Translations under genes and position numbers: made by a program
Notes under the pieces: generated by a model
What the model saw: the letters and a program-made list of their open reading frames with translations, nothing else
What the model was told of the DNA's origin: nothing
Databases searched by the model: none
Part shown: positions 32,548 to 40,965 of the stretch, piece by piece
Position numbering within the stretch: position 1 is the first letter of the stretch
Layout: each line of letters begins with the position of its first letter
Source: Curtobacterium sp. MCLR17_007
GTDB lineage: Bacteria > Actinomycetota > Actinomycetes > Actinomycetales > Microbacteriaceae
DNA length: 64,000 bases
Direction: 5' to 3'
Assembly: GCF_003234655.2 (NCBI RefSeq)
Contig: NZ_CP126271.1
Span: 496,001 to 560,000 of the forward strand

Positions 32548-34365
32548 CGCACATCCGCACGCGCCATGGCCACGGGGGTGACCGTCGCAGCGATCGCGAC
32601 GTCCCTGGTCATCGGCAACCCGCTCGTGGCGAACGCCGCGACCTACCCGAGCGACACCGCCAAGCCGGACCTCGTCTCGCTGCTGAGCGGCTACGACTCC
32701 TTCTGGAAGTCCAGCGGCACGAACGACCTGCACGGCACGGTCGTCAGCGGTGCCACGCTCGCCCAGAACGACCAGCTGACCTCCTGGATCAACCAGAACG
32801 CCACGAAGGCCCAGCAGTTCACGGCGCTGCAGGACTCCGAGTACAAGAACGCCCCGACCGGGTACGACCAGTCCTCCACGGTGGGACAGGGGCTCGGCGA
32901 CGCGCTCGAGAAGCTCTACCTGCAGGGCCGGCAGAACGGCGACCTGCCGCTGACCGAGGCGCTCATCAACAGCAACACGGGCACGACCGGCGCCTACGTC
33001 GGCACCGGCACCGCGAAGACGCACTTCAGCTACCCGCGCCCCTACCTGCCGACGGACGCCTCCGCGACCCTGCCGGCCGGCGACGACCAGGTCAACTGCG
33101 CGCCTGCGAAGGTCAACGCCTCGTCGCTCGCGGGCAACCGCACCGGTACGGCATGGGCGGACGCCAAGGGCAACCTGACGATCACGCGCGTGCCCGTGCA
33201 GACGGACACCACGCACGAGTTCTCGCCGAGCGACGTCGTGCTCGACGCCGGCTACGGAACCCAGGGCATCTGCACCGGTGGGTCCTTCCCGAGCGGCCAC
33301 ACCACCACCGCGTACCAGGCCGGCATCACCCTGGCCACGCTGGTCCCCGAGCTCGCGCCGGAGATCCTGGCCCGCGCATCCGAGAACGGCAACGACCGCA
33401 TCGTGCTCGGCGTGCACTACCCGCTCGACATCATGGGCGGACGCATGGACGGCGAGGCCGCCCTGGCCGCACGCTGGTCCGACACCGCGTTCCGCACCGG
33501 TGTGCTCGAGCCGGCCCGCAAGGAGCTGGTCAGCTACCTCGAGTCCAAGTGCGGCAACACCCTGGCGACGTGCATCGCCGCCGAGAAGCCGTACCAGGAC
33601 AACCCCTACGGCGGGAAGGCGATCCCGGGCGGCACGTCCCAGATCGTGACCGACCGCGCTTCGGCCGTGAAGGTCTACCGCGAGCGCATGGACTACGGGT
33701 TCGCGAAGACCGGCACGACCGGCCTGGCCGCCAGCGTCCCGGTCGGCGCCGAGAACCTGCTGCTCAGCACGTTCCCGACCCTGACCGACGCGCAGCGCAC
33801 CGCGGTGCTCGCGCAGACCGAGATCGCCTCGGGTGACCCGCTCGACCAGTCCGGCACCGCGAACGGCTCGTGGGAGCGCCTCGACCTGGCGGCTGCCACC
33901 AGCGCCACGGTCACCGTGGCGCAGGACGGCACCGCGACCGTCGTCGCGACCGGCGGCACCGCCAAGGTCGTCTCCGGCGTCCTGACCGCACCGGACGGCA
34001 CCACCGTGCAGGCCGGTTCGCAGCTCGCCCTGGCAGCCAGTGGCCTGACCGCCGGCGCGACCTACCAGGTCGTGCTCGCCAGCGACCCGACCGTCGTCGG
34101 CACGCTGACCGCCGACGCGAGCGGCGCCGCCACCGGCAGCGTCACGATCCCGGCGGGCACGACGGCCGGCGCGCACACCGTCGACCTGGTGGACGCCTCG
34201 GGCGCCTCGGCGGTCGTCGACCCGCTCGCGATCACCGTGACCGCGGCACCCACCACCGGCACGCCCGGCGGCACCACGGGCGGCACGGGCAGCGCTGGCG
34301 GGACCGGCAGCACCGGCAACGCCGGGACGACGACCGGCGTCCACCTGCCCGTCGTCAGCGGCTGA
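32545..34365 (+). CDS. Secreted PAP2-family acid phosphatase
   Basis: A 606-residue exported phosphatase. Signal peptide through about residue 32 (TSLVIGNPLVANAATYP). The PAP2 motifs are KTHFSYPRPYL, SFPSGHTTTAYQAG and RIVLGVHYPLDIMGGR (catalytic His), as in class A nonspecific acid phosphatases; it should release phosphate from organic esters outside the cell. After the catalytic domain (to about residue 430) comes a beta-rich Ig-like domain (LALAASGLTAGATYQVVLAS) and a Gly/Thr linker ending HLPVVSG at the very C-terminus, the same kind of end as in the Ig-repeat protein at 50510-52105. Start choice rests on the hairpin-bridged ribosome-binding site. Confidence 0.9.
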   Translation: MRTSARAMATGVTVAAIATSLVIGNPLVANAATYPSDTAKPDLVSLLSGYDSFWKSSGTNDLHGTVVSGATLAQNDQLTSWINQNATKAQQFTALQDSEYKNAPTGYDQSSTVGQGLGDALEKLYLQGRQNGDLPLTEALINSNTGTTGAYVGTGTAKTHFSYPRPYLPTDASATLPAGDDQVNCAPAKVNASSLAGNRTGTAWADAKGNLTITRVPVQTDTTHEFSPSDVVLDAGYGTQGICTGGSFPSGHTTTAYQAGITLATLVPELAPEILARASENGNDRIVLGVHYPLDIMGGRMDGEAALAARWSDTAFRTGVLEPARKELVSYLESKCGNTLATCIAAEKPYQDNPYGGKAIPGGTSQIVTDRASAVKVYRERMDYGFAKTGTTGLAASVPVGAENLLLSTFPTLTDAQRTAVLAQTEIASGDPLDQSGTANGSWERLDLAAATSATVTVAQDGTATVVATGGTAKVVSGVLTAPDGTTVQAGSQLALAASGLTAGATYQVVLASDPTVVGTLTADASGAATGSVTIPAGTTAGAHTVDLVDASGASAVVDPLAITVTAAPTTGTPGGTTGGTGSAGGTGSTGNAGTTTGVHLPVVSG

Positions 34366-34427
34366 GTCACCCCACCGGGCCGGTCGGCGCATCGAGCGTC
34401 GGCCGGCCTGGAGGCTCGTCCCACCTC

Positions 34428-34469
34428 CGCCCCGCACGTCCCGCCCCGCACGTCCCGCCCCGCACGTCC
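34428..34469. repeat. 14-bp tandem repeat, three copies
   Basis: CGCCCCGCACGTCC is repeated exactly three times (34428-34441, 34442-34455, 34456-34469) in the convergent gap between the phosphatase and the ANT-like gene. Confidence 0.88.
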
Positions 34470-34543
34470 CGCCGAGCCCGCTTCCCGGTACCCGGCCCCG
34501 TGGATGAGCAGCTCGCTCGGGTGCGGGCAGACGCGTCCTCGCG

Positions 34544-34595
34544 GATGACGAATCAGGTTCGGCGAACCCGGGGTGAGGCGACCGGATTCGTCATC
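34544..34595. terminator. Stem-loop overlapping the end of the ANT-like gene
   Basis: GATGACGAATC (34544-34554) pairs with GATTCGTCATC (34585-34595), with an inner GGTTCG/CGAACC stem. The right arm includes the stop codon of the minus-strand ANT-like gene, so the hairpin forms at the end of its transcript and probably terminates it. Confidence 0.65.
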
Positions 34596-35229
34596 GCGCG
34601 GAAGGAACCTGATCGTCGGTCGCGATCGCCCAGGGGGAGTCGGGGTGGGCGGTGCGGATAGCGTGCCGGAGCCAGGTCTGGGCGCCCGCGTCGAGCCGGT
34701 GCAGCACATGCCGCCGATCGGACTCGTCGACCGGACGTGGCGCGCGGCTCTTCCAGAGGAGCTGGACCTCGGGCGCGACCGTGCGGACGCCCGCCACCAC
34801 GAGGACCGCTCGGCGCCACGGCAGGACCACGGACGGATCGCGCCGGTAGACCCACGTCGTGTCGTCCCCGTCCTCGGCGTTGACCTGGAGCACCCATCGA
34901 CCGGATCGCTGGTCGCGGCACCAGACGTTGTCCGGGCCCGCGTCGTCCGGGCCTGCGTCTGCGGGGCCGAGTTCGTCGAGCGGCGTCAGCCAGCCGTCCT
35001 GCGCCGCGAACGGCCGGAGCGAGCCGGGCAGCGACGCCAGGAACGCTGCGCGATCACGCCGGGTCACGCTCACGTCGACGTCCCCGTGCCGTCGGGTCAC
35101 ACGCCCGAGCCAGTGGTCGATGCCCACGCCGCCCGACAGCCAGGCCGTCGTGCCGTCGATCAGGGACGAGACCGCGTCGACGGAGAGCGGCTCCCAGAGG
35201 TCGACCGCGGGGTCGTGCCGTCGTCGCAC
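34591..35229 (-). CDS. ANT(2'')-like nucleotidyltransferase
   Basis: A 212-residue protein of the aminoglycoside-2''-adenylyltransferase-like family. The N-terminal nucleotidyltransferase core is clear: AWLSGGVGIDHWLGRVTRRH followed by GDVDVSV, giving the paired Asp residues that bind metal. Later segments (VNAEDGDDTTWVYRRDPSVV; APEVQLLWKSRAPRPVDESD) fit the family. Whether the substrate is an aminoglycoside is unknown. It starts with GTG 6 bp after the methyltransferase stop, so it is the last gene of a HAD-methyltransferase-ANT operon. Confidence 0.8.
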   Translation of the reverse strand: MRRRHDPAVDLWEPLSVDAVSSLIDGTTAWLSGGVGIDHWLGRVTRRHGDVDVSVTRRDRAAFLASLPGSLRPFAAQDGWLTPLDELGPADAGPDDAGPDNVWCRDQRSGRWVLQVNAEDGDDTTWVYRRDPSVVLPWRRAVLVVAGVRTVAPEVQLLWKSRAPRPVDESDRRHVLHRLDAGAQTWLRHAIRTAHPDSPWAIATDDQVPSAR

Positions 35230-35235
35230 GAGGGC

Positions 35236-36042
35236 TCAGCGCTTGTGGGCGACCGCGAAGACACGGCGGAACGGGAACACCGTGCCGTGGGGGCCATGCG
35301 GGTAGGCCTGGCGCAGTCGAGCGGCGTACGTGTCCTCGAACGCGGCGGTCAGCTCGCCGGTCGGATCGACGGCGTCGAGTGCGGCCAGCGCCGGACGGAG
35401 CCCCGTACCGCGGACCCAGGCCAGCACCGGGTCCTCACCGGGGAGCAGCTGCATGTACGTGGTCTCCCACGCCGTGGCCGCGAAGCCGTTGTCCTCGAAG
35501 AGCTCCAGGTAGCCCGCGGCATCGAGGACCGGGTCCGCCCGGAGCACACCGGACAGCGCGGGAGCCCACGGACCCTCGGCGGCGACCTCCCGCATCAGCG
35601 CGTGTGACGGGGAGTCGAAGTTGCCCGGGACCTGCATCGCGAACCACGAGTCCGACGGCATCGCGGCGAGCCAGCCGGGCAGCAGCTCGACGTGCGACGG
35701 GACCCACTGCAGCGCGGCGTTCGTCACGACGACGTCGTCCGACGCGGTGGGAGTCCAGTCCTCGATGGCGGCGAGCTCGAACGACAGGTTCGGGTGCCGC
35801 TCGGTCAGGGAGGCAGCATCAGCCGACATCTGCGCCTGTTCCAACATCTCCGCCGAGGAGTCCACCCCGACGACGTGGGCCGACGGCCAGCGGTCGGCGA
35901 GGGTGGCGGTCAGGGTCCCGGGACCGCAGCCCAGGTCGACGACGCGACGCGGGGCCTCCCGTCCGATCTGGGCGACCAGGTCGTGGAACGGACGCGACCG
36001 CTCGTCCTGGAACGCGGCGTACCGCGTCGGGTCCCACCGCAC
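35236..36042 (-). CDS. tam: Trans-aconitate 2-methyltransferase-like SAM methyltransferase
   Basis: A 268-residue class I methyltransferase. RRVVDLGCGPGTLTATLADR is the SAM-binding motif I, VVGVDSSAEMLEQAQ follows, and VVTNAALQWVPSHVELLPGW matches Tam, which methylates trans-aconitate to relieve inhibition of aconitase. The start YAAFQDERSRPFHDLV is the Tam N-terminus. It uses GTG and begins 2 bp after the HAD gene, suggesting translational coupling. Confidence 0.88.
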   Translation of the reverse strand: MRWDPTRYAAFQDERSRPFHDLVAQIGREAPRRVVDLGCGPGTLTATLADRWPSAHVVGVDSSAEMLEQAQMSADAASLTERHPNLSFELAAIEDWTPTASDDVVVTNAALQWVPSHVELLPGWLAAMPSDSWFAMQVPGNFDSPSHALMREVAAEGPWAPALSGVLRADPVLDAAGYLELFEDNGFAATAWETTYMQLLPGEDPVLAWVRGTGLRPALAALDAVDPTGELTAAFEDTYAARLRQAYPHGPHGTVFPFRRVFAVAHKR

Positions 36043-36044
36043 CG

Positions 36045-36842
36045 CTACATCTCGACTTCGATGGGCTCCGAGCGGACGAGCTCGTGCACGCCGGAGATGA
36101 CCTCGCTGGGGCGGAAGGGGTACCGGTCGATCTCGGCCTGGTCGCTGATGCCCGTCATGACCAGGACGGTGTGCAGCCCCGCCTCGATGCCGGCCTGGAC
36201 GTCGGTGTCCATCCGGTCGCCGATCATCCCGGTGTTCTCGGAGTGCGCGCCGATGCGGTTCATCGCCGATCGGAACATCATCGGGTTCGGCTTGCCGACC
36301 ACGTAGGGCTGCTTGCCGGTGGCCTTCTCGATCATCGCGGCGATCGCACCCGTCGCGGGCAGGACGCCCTCGGCGCTCGGGCCCGTTGCGTCGGGGTTCG
36401 TGACGATGAACCGGGCGCCGGCACGGATGAGCCGGACGGCCTTCGTGATCGCCTCGAACGAGTAGTTGCGGGTCTCACCGACGACGACGTAGTCCGGGTC
36501 GGTCTCGGTCATGATGAATCCCGCCTCGTGCAGGGCCGTGGTCATGCCGGCCTCGCCGATGACGAACGCCGAGCCGCCGGGCATCTGCGACTTGCAGAAG
36601 TCGGCCGTGGCCAGGGCGCTCGTCCAGATGCGGTCCTCGGGCACGTCGATGCCAGACCAGCGCAACCGGGCACTCAGGTCGCGGGGCGTGAAGATCGAGT
36701 TGTTCGTCAGGACCAGGAACTCGGTGCCTTCGTCGAGCCACTGCTGGATGAGTTCCGGAGCGCCGGGGAGGGCGTGGTTCTCGTGCACGAGCACGCCGTC
36801 CATGTCCGTCAGCCAGCACTCGACCTCGTCGCGGGATGCCAT
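36045..36842 (-). CDS. HAD-IIA (NagD-like) phosphatase
   Basis: A 265-residue NagD/AraL-family phosphatase. Nucleophile motif WLTDMDGVLVHENHA, motif II FLVLTNNSIFTPRDLS, motif III VVGKPNPMMFRSAMNRI with the Lys, and motif IV MIGDRMDTDVQAGIEAG. These enzymes dephosphorylate sugar phosphates or nucleotides and often serve in metabolite repair, as Tam does. TAGTCT lies 6 bp before the ATG on the minus strand, so this is the promoter-proximal gene of the three-gene operon and probably leaderless. Confidence 0.92.
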   Translation of the reverse strand: MASRDEVECWLTDMDGVLVHENHALPGAPELIQQWLDEGTEFLVLTNNSIFTPRDLSARLRWSGIDVPEDRIWTSALATADFCKSQMPGGSAFVIGEAGMTTALHEAGFIMTETDPDYVVVGETRNYSFEAITKAVRLIRAGARFIVTNPDATGPSAEGVLPATGAIAAMIEKATGKQPYVVGKPNPMMFRSAMNRIGAHSENTGMIGDRMDTDVQAGIEAGLHTVLVMTGISDQAEIDRYPFRPSEVISGVHELVRSEPIEVEM

Positions 36843-36934
36843 GCGGTCAGACTAGTCGGCGCGTCTCGGGGCGCCCGTGAACACCGAGCACCGATAGGGT
36901 TTTTGCGGGACACGTACCGGAACCAGGAGGCCCC

Positions 36935-37645
36935 GTGCTCGTCGAACCGACCACCACCGACACGTCGGCCGGCTCCGCCCGCGATGCCAGGGCCGCTGAC
37001 GCTGCCGGCTCCGCGGGCGCTGCTGCTGACACACACCGACGCCGGGGGCGGCCCAACTCGCTGACACGCGAGCAGGTGATCGCGGCAGCGACGGCCATCG
37101 CGAACGAGGACGGCCTCGACCGGCTGTCGTTCCGGGCGCTGGGGCTGCGGCTCGGCGTCGCGCCGATGACCGTGCACCGGACGATCGGTGGCCTGGACGA
37201 CCTGCACGCCGAGCTCGTGCGGAAGACGGTCGACGAGTTCACCGCGACGTTCGTGTGGCCGGACGAGTGGCACGACGTCGTCCGGACCTTCGCCCGCACG
37301 TTCCGCGACCTGATGGTGACGCACCCGCTCGTGCTCGAGTCGCACAGCCAGCGGGCCCCGCTGGTGTCCTCGGAGTCGGACGCGGTCGTCGCCAAGGTCG
37401 TCGGGGCGCTGCAGGAGGGCGGTCTGAGCGACGTCGAGGCGATGTACACGTTCTTCGTGGTGTACGACTTCGTGGTCGGGCACGCCGGGGTGCTGGTCGG
37501 TCGGGGCGACTCCGAGGCCGGGCGCCCCGAGCGGCACGCGCTGGTCGGCGAGATCCTGGGCACGCACTCGTACGACACGCGGTTCGAGCTGGGGCTGGAC
37601 GTCCTGCTGGCCGGGATCGCGGCGCGGCTGCCGCAGTCGGCGTGA
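36935..37645 (+). CDS. TetR-family transcriptional regulator
   Basis: A 236-residue TetR-family protein with an Ala/Arg-rich N-terminal extension of about 40 residues, then the DNA-binding domain (LTREQVIAAATAIANEDGLD, LSFRALGLRLGVAPMTVHRT) and a C-terminal ligand domain resembling TetR_C (VRTFARTFRDLMVTHPLVLE). GTG at 36935 is backed by an excellent AGGAGG. It is divergent from the HAD-Tam-ANT operon, which it may control; ligand unknown. Confidence 0.88.
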   Translation: MLVEPTTTDTSAGSARDARAADAAGSAGAAADTHRRRGRPNSLTREQVIAAATAIANEDGLDRLSFRALGLRLGVAPMTVHRTIGGLDDLHAELVRKTVDEFTATFVWPDEWHDVVRTFARTFRDLMVTHPLVLESHSQRAPLVSSESDAVVAKVVGALQEGGLSDVEAMYTFFVVYDFVVGHAGVLVGRGDSEAGRPERHALVGEILGTHSYDTRFELGLDVLLAGIAARLPQSA

Positions 37646-37690
37646 CCTCGACGACGACGACGTCCGGCTGAGCCGCCCTACGCTGGACGG

Positions 37691-38365
37691 GTGACCGACC
37701 AGCCCGCGACGGATCCGTCGTCGCAGCCCGAACCCGCGCCCTCGCACGAGCGCACGACGAACGGCGTCGGACCCCACCCGCGCCCCTGGCCGGAGGACCC
37801 CCGGCTCGACCCGGAGCTGCTCGCGCACGGCGACACCCGCAACGTCCTCGACCACTACCGCTACTGGTCGATGGAGGCGATCGTCACCGACCTCGACACC
37901 CGCCGGCACGGGTTCGACGTGGCGATCGAGAACTGGCAGCACGACCTGAACATCGGGTCGATCGTCCGCAGCGCGAACGCGTTCCTGGCAGGCACCGTGC
38001 ACATCATCGGGCGCCGCCGCTGGAACCGCCGCGGAGCGATGGTCACCGACCGGTACCAGCACGTGCGGAACCACCCCGACGTGGATGCCTTCCTGCAGGC
38101 CATGCGCGACGAGGGGCGCCCGGTCATCGCGATCGACAACACCCCGGGCGCGACGATGCTCGAGTCGACCGAGCTGCCCGAGCGCTGCGTGTTCCTGTTC
38201 GGACAGGAGGGCCCAGGCCTGACCGACGAGGCCGTCGCCGGCGCGGACGCCCACCTCGAGATCGCGCAGTACGGCTCGACGCGGAGCATCAACGCGTCCG
38301 CCGCCGCCGCGATCGTGATGCACACGTGGATCGTCCAGCACGCCGAGGCGCGGCCCGCGGTGTGA
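37691..38365 (+). CDS. SpoU/TrmH-family RNA 2'-O-methyltransferase
   Basis: A 224-residue SPOUT methyltransferase. Motif 1 WQHDLNIGSIVRSANAFLAG, motif 2 FLFGQEGPGLTDEAV and motif 3 AQYGSTRSINASAAAAIVMH are all present, as in TrmH/TrmL-like tRNA or rRNA ribose methylases. The first 45 residues are acidic, proline-rich and probably disordered. TACGCT lies exactly 6 bp before the GTG, with no ribosome-binding site: a leaderless transcript. Confidence 0.93.
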   Translation: MTDQPATDPSSQPEPAPSHERTTNGVGPHPRPWPEDPRLDPELLAHGDTRNVLDHYRYWSMEAIVTDLDTRRHGFDVAIENWQHDLNIGSIVRSANAFLAGTVHIIGRRRWNRRGAMVTDRYQHVRNHPDVDAFLQAMRDEGRPVIAIDNTPGATMLESTELPERCVFLFGQEGPGLTDEAVAGADAHLEIAQYGSTRSINASAAAAIVMHTWIVQHAEARPAV

Positions 38366-38808
38366 GCCGCCGCGGCGAGCGCCAGACGCCGTTCCCGGCG
38401 CGCGCCAGACCCCGTTCCCGGCGGCGGCGTCTCGCAGCGCCGGCAGTGTCGGGCTGTGGCTGGGGTGTCTCGGCGCTGTGGGGCCGGGGTCCGCAACCCC
38501 GCACCGACGTGCCGGGGATGCGTCGGGCCTCCAGTCCGATCAGTGTGGGCGCGGCGGTCGTTCGCTGCGACGGCGGTCGGTCGCGGGTGGCCGGCACCGC
38601 CGCCGGACTGCCGTAGTCGCACGACCTGCCGCCGGCGGACCGCCGAGGTCGCGCAGATCACCGTCGCGAGGGCGCGGCGGCAGCAGTTCCGGCGACTTCG
38701 GCGGACCTGAGCGGCGTGTTGTGCGACCTGGGGGAGGGGGCGGGCAACGGGCAGCGAGCAACGAGCAACGGGGAACGGGCAGCCCGGAACGGGCGGAGCC
38801 GGTCCGCG
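38366..38808. other. Non-coding stretch with repeats
   Basis: This 443-bp gap holds a direct duplication of CGCCAGACSCCGTTCCCGGCG-type sequence (38380-38400 and 38403-38423), a full copy of the 115-bp inverted-end element (38616-38728) and a run of AACGGGCAGC/AACGAGC simple repeats (38739-38800). No gene is seen. Confidence 0.65.
38616..38728. repeat. Copy D of the inverted-end element, full length (GGTCGC type)
   Basis: The left end GTCGCACGACCTGCCGC is inverted relative to the right end GCGGCGTGTTGTGCGACC. The core runs from GGTCGCGC at 38647 to 38728, exactly 82 bp, as in copies A, B and C. Confidence 0.8.
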
Positions 38809-39816
38809 TCAGCGCGCGGCGGTCGTGCGCCGCGCGACCAACCGCGGCTCGACCAGGTACTCCTGCGCCACCACCGTCGGATCGGCGATCCGGGCGAGCA
38901 GGCGCTCGCCGGCCCCGCGACCGATCTCGACGGACCGGTCGTCGATGCTCGTCAGCCCCACGTAGCGCGTCGCCGCGACCGGGGTGTCGTCGTACCCGAT
39001 GACCGAGACGTCTTCCGGGACGCGCAGCCCGCGCTCGGTCAACGCGGACATCGCGCCCAGCGCCATCACGTCGTTCGCCGCGAAGAGCGCGGTCACGTCC
39101 GGGTGCTCCTCGAACAGCGTGCGCGCGGCGTGCAGACCGGCGTCTTCCGTCAGTTCTCCCGGGAGGATCGTGGTGACGACCGTCGCGTCGGTCGCGCTGT
39201 CGGCCACCCCGGCCTCGAACCCCGCGCGGCGTTCCAGGGACGCGGCCGAGCCCGCCCCGACGAAGCCGAGCGTGCGGTGGCCGAGCGAGAGCAGGTGGTC
39301 GGCGGCCATGCGGCCCCCGGCGCGGTCGTCGTTCGCGACGGTGTCGGCGCGGGGGATGGCAACGCGGCCGCCGGCGATGACGAGGGGCATGCTCGCGGGG
39401 ATCGCCAGGTCGGTGTCGGGCTCGCCGGCGATGACGATGCCCTCGACGCGCATGGACAGGAAGCCCTCGACCGGCGAGGCGTCGAGCCCCGTGTTGAGGA
39501 ACCGGTCCGCGACGACGAGCCGGTGCCCCTGGTCCTGCAGCGCCTCGCGCAGGCCGGTCAGCAGGTCGACGAACCACTGGTTGCGGAAGTCGTCGAGCAC
39601 GACGCCGATCGTGCGGCTGCGGGTGCCGGCCAGCGAGACGGCCGCCGTCGAGGGGCGGTAGTCGAGCTCCTGGATGGCCTTGAGGACCGCGGAACGACGT
39701 TGGTCGCTCACCCGGGGGGAGCGCTGCAGCACGAGGGAGACGAGCGACTTCGACACCCCCGCGCGGGCAGCGACGTCGTAGATCGTCGCGGGTTTCGCGT
39801 CAGGCATCGTCGGCAT
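38809..39816 (-). CDS. LacI-family transcriptional regulator
   Basis: A 335-residue LacI/GalR repressor: HTH TIYDVAARAGVSKSLVSLVL, hinge STAAVSLAGTRSRTIGVVLD, then a periplasmic-binding-protein-like effector domain with LFAANDVMALGAMSAL and VIGYDDTPVAATRYVGLTS. GGAGG lies 3 bp before the ATG at 39816; an ATG three codons later is possible. No transport or catabolic operon is adjacent, so the sugar is unknown. Confidence 0.92.
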   Translation of the reverse strand: MPTMPDAKPATIYDVAARAGVSKSLVSLVLQRSPRVSDQRRSAVLKAIQELDYRPSTAAVSLAGTRSRTIGVVLDDFRNQWFVDLLTGLREALQDQGHRLVVADRFLNTGLDASPVEGFLSMRVEGIVIAGEPDTDLAIPASMPLVIAGGRVAIPRADTVANDDRAGGRMAADHLLSLGHRTLGFVGAGSAASLERRAGFEAGVADSATDATVVTTILPGELTEDAGLHAARTLFEEHPDVTALFAANDVMALGAMSALTERGLRVPEDVSVIGYDDTPVAATRYVGLTSIDDRSVEIGRGAGERLLARIADPTVVAQEYLVEPRLVARRTTAAR

Positions 39817-39895
39817 CGACCTCCAGCTCGTCCTCCGATGCTATCGGTGCGGTCCTGGAGTCTTCGTGAGGGTGCGTCGCGTCCCGCGAGTTCCA

Positions 39896-39954
39896 TCGAG
39901 GGAGCAGAAAACGTCGGGCGGTCTCCCCTCACCCGACGACTTCTGCTCCATCGA
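39896..39954. repeat. GAGCAGAAAACGTCGGG palindrome, copy 1
   Basis: TCGAGGGAGCAGAAAACGTC GGG (39896-39918) faces CCCGACGACTTCTGCTCCAT CGA (39932-39954) with a 13-bp loop and a few mismatches. It lies between the LacI gene and the DUF559 nuclease gene. Two other copies are at 41823 and 49134. Confidence 0.82.
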
Positions 39955-40052
39955 CGCGGCCAGCGCTCCTCCACACGGGAGGCTCGGTGTGCGTTCTCCA
40001 CAGCGCTGGCCATCCGGCATCGCGCGGCTTCGGGCGCCGGCACAGTCGTCGC

Positions 40053-40955
40053 ATGCGACCACGACCACTTCCACCCGCGCTGCGGGGGCGCCCCTTCGCC
40101 GTCGATGCTGCCGATCGCGCTGGCATCTCGCGCGAGCGTCTGCGCCGGTCGGACCTGACCTGTCCGACACGGTCGATCCGGTGGTCCCGTGCTGCTCCAC
40201 CGGAGGGGATCGCGCGGATCAGGGCGTTCCGTCCCGTCCTGTTGCCCGGGCAGTACGTCAGTCACACGACTGCCGCGCAGCTGTGGGAGCTGCCGTTGCC
40301 CGCCGCCGTCGCAGCCGACGACCGCATCCACGTGACCAGTGTCTGTCCCGCCTCCCAGATGCGGCGGGTCGGAGTCGTCGGCCACCGATCCGATCCGGCC
40401 CGGGCCCTCGTCCGGGCTCGTTGGGGCATGCCGGCCAGCAGTCCGGCCTCGCTGTGGGTCGAGTGTGCTTCCATCCTGGCGCTCGACGACCTCGTCGTGC
40501 TCGGCGACGCGATCCTCGCGAAGCAGGCGTGCCGGACCACACTGCACGAACTCCGTGCCGTCGCGGCGCTGCACGGCAGGTGTCGTGGGGCGCGCCACCT
40601 GCGTGCGGCACTCGGCCTGGTGCGGGTCGGATCGGGCTCGCCGCAGGAGACCCGGTGCCGTCTGGCGATCGTGCGCGCGGGGCTGCCCGAACCACAGTTG
40701 CAGGTCGAGGTCCTCGACGAGCGAGGGGCTTTCGTCGGTCGGGTCGACATGGCGTACCCGGAGCAGCGGATCGCGATCGAGTACGAGGGCGACCACCACC
40801 GAACGGACCCGGTGCAGTGGGCATCGGACATCCGCCGCTACCGCGAGCTCGAGCGGCTCGGGTGGATCGTCCTCCGGTGGACGAAGTCCGACCTCACGAC
40901 GCACCTGTTCGTGGCACTCGCGTCGCTGGCGGCCCTGATCGGAGCGCGCGCGTAG
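40053..40955 (+). CDS. DUF559/Vsr-like endonuclease-domain protein with AbiEi-like N-terminus
   Basis: A 300-residue protein of a type common in actinobacteria. The first 180 residues resemble the AbiEi-like part (YVSHTTAAQLWELPLP, RVGVVGHRSDPARALVRARW); the C-terminus is a Vsr/DUF559 nuclease fold (VGRVDMAYPEQRIAIEYEGD, HHRTDPVQWASDIRRYRELE, LGWIVLRWTKSDL) with Asp, Glu and an HxR motif in place. DNA cleavage is inferred; no antitoxin or methylase gene is adjacent. ATG 40053 has CACAGT 6 bp upstream. The palindrome at 39896 lies immediately upstream. Confidence 0.8.
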   Translation: MRPRPLPPALRGRPFAVDAADRAGISRERLRRSDLTCPTRSIRWSRAAPPEGIARIRAFRPVLLPGQYVSHTTAAQLWELPLPAAVAADDRIHVTSVCPASQMRRVGVVGHRSDPARALVRARWGMPASSPASLWVECASILALDDLVVLGDAILAKQACRTTLHELRAVAALHGRCRGARHLRAALGLVRVGSGSPQETRCRLAIVRAGLPEPQLQVEVLDERGAFVGRVDMAYPEQRIAIEYEGDHHRTDPVQWASDIRRYRELERLGWIVLRWTKSDLTTHLFVALASLAALIGARA

Positions 40956-40965
40956 GGTCCGCGGC

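Noticed and set aside
34320..34365. LPXTG sortase signal at the end of the PAP2 phosphatase
   Set aside because: The protein stops after LPVVSG; no hydrophobic helix or basic tail follows, and the motif lacks Thr at position four.
37646..37690. A tRNA or other RNA gene in short gaps
   Set aside because: I found no cloverleaf or T-loop sequence (GTTCRANYC with paired arms) in this or other gaps of the window.
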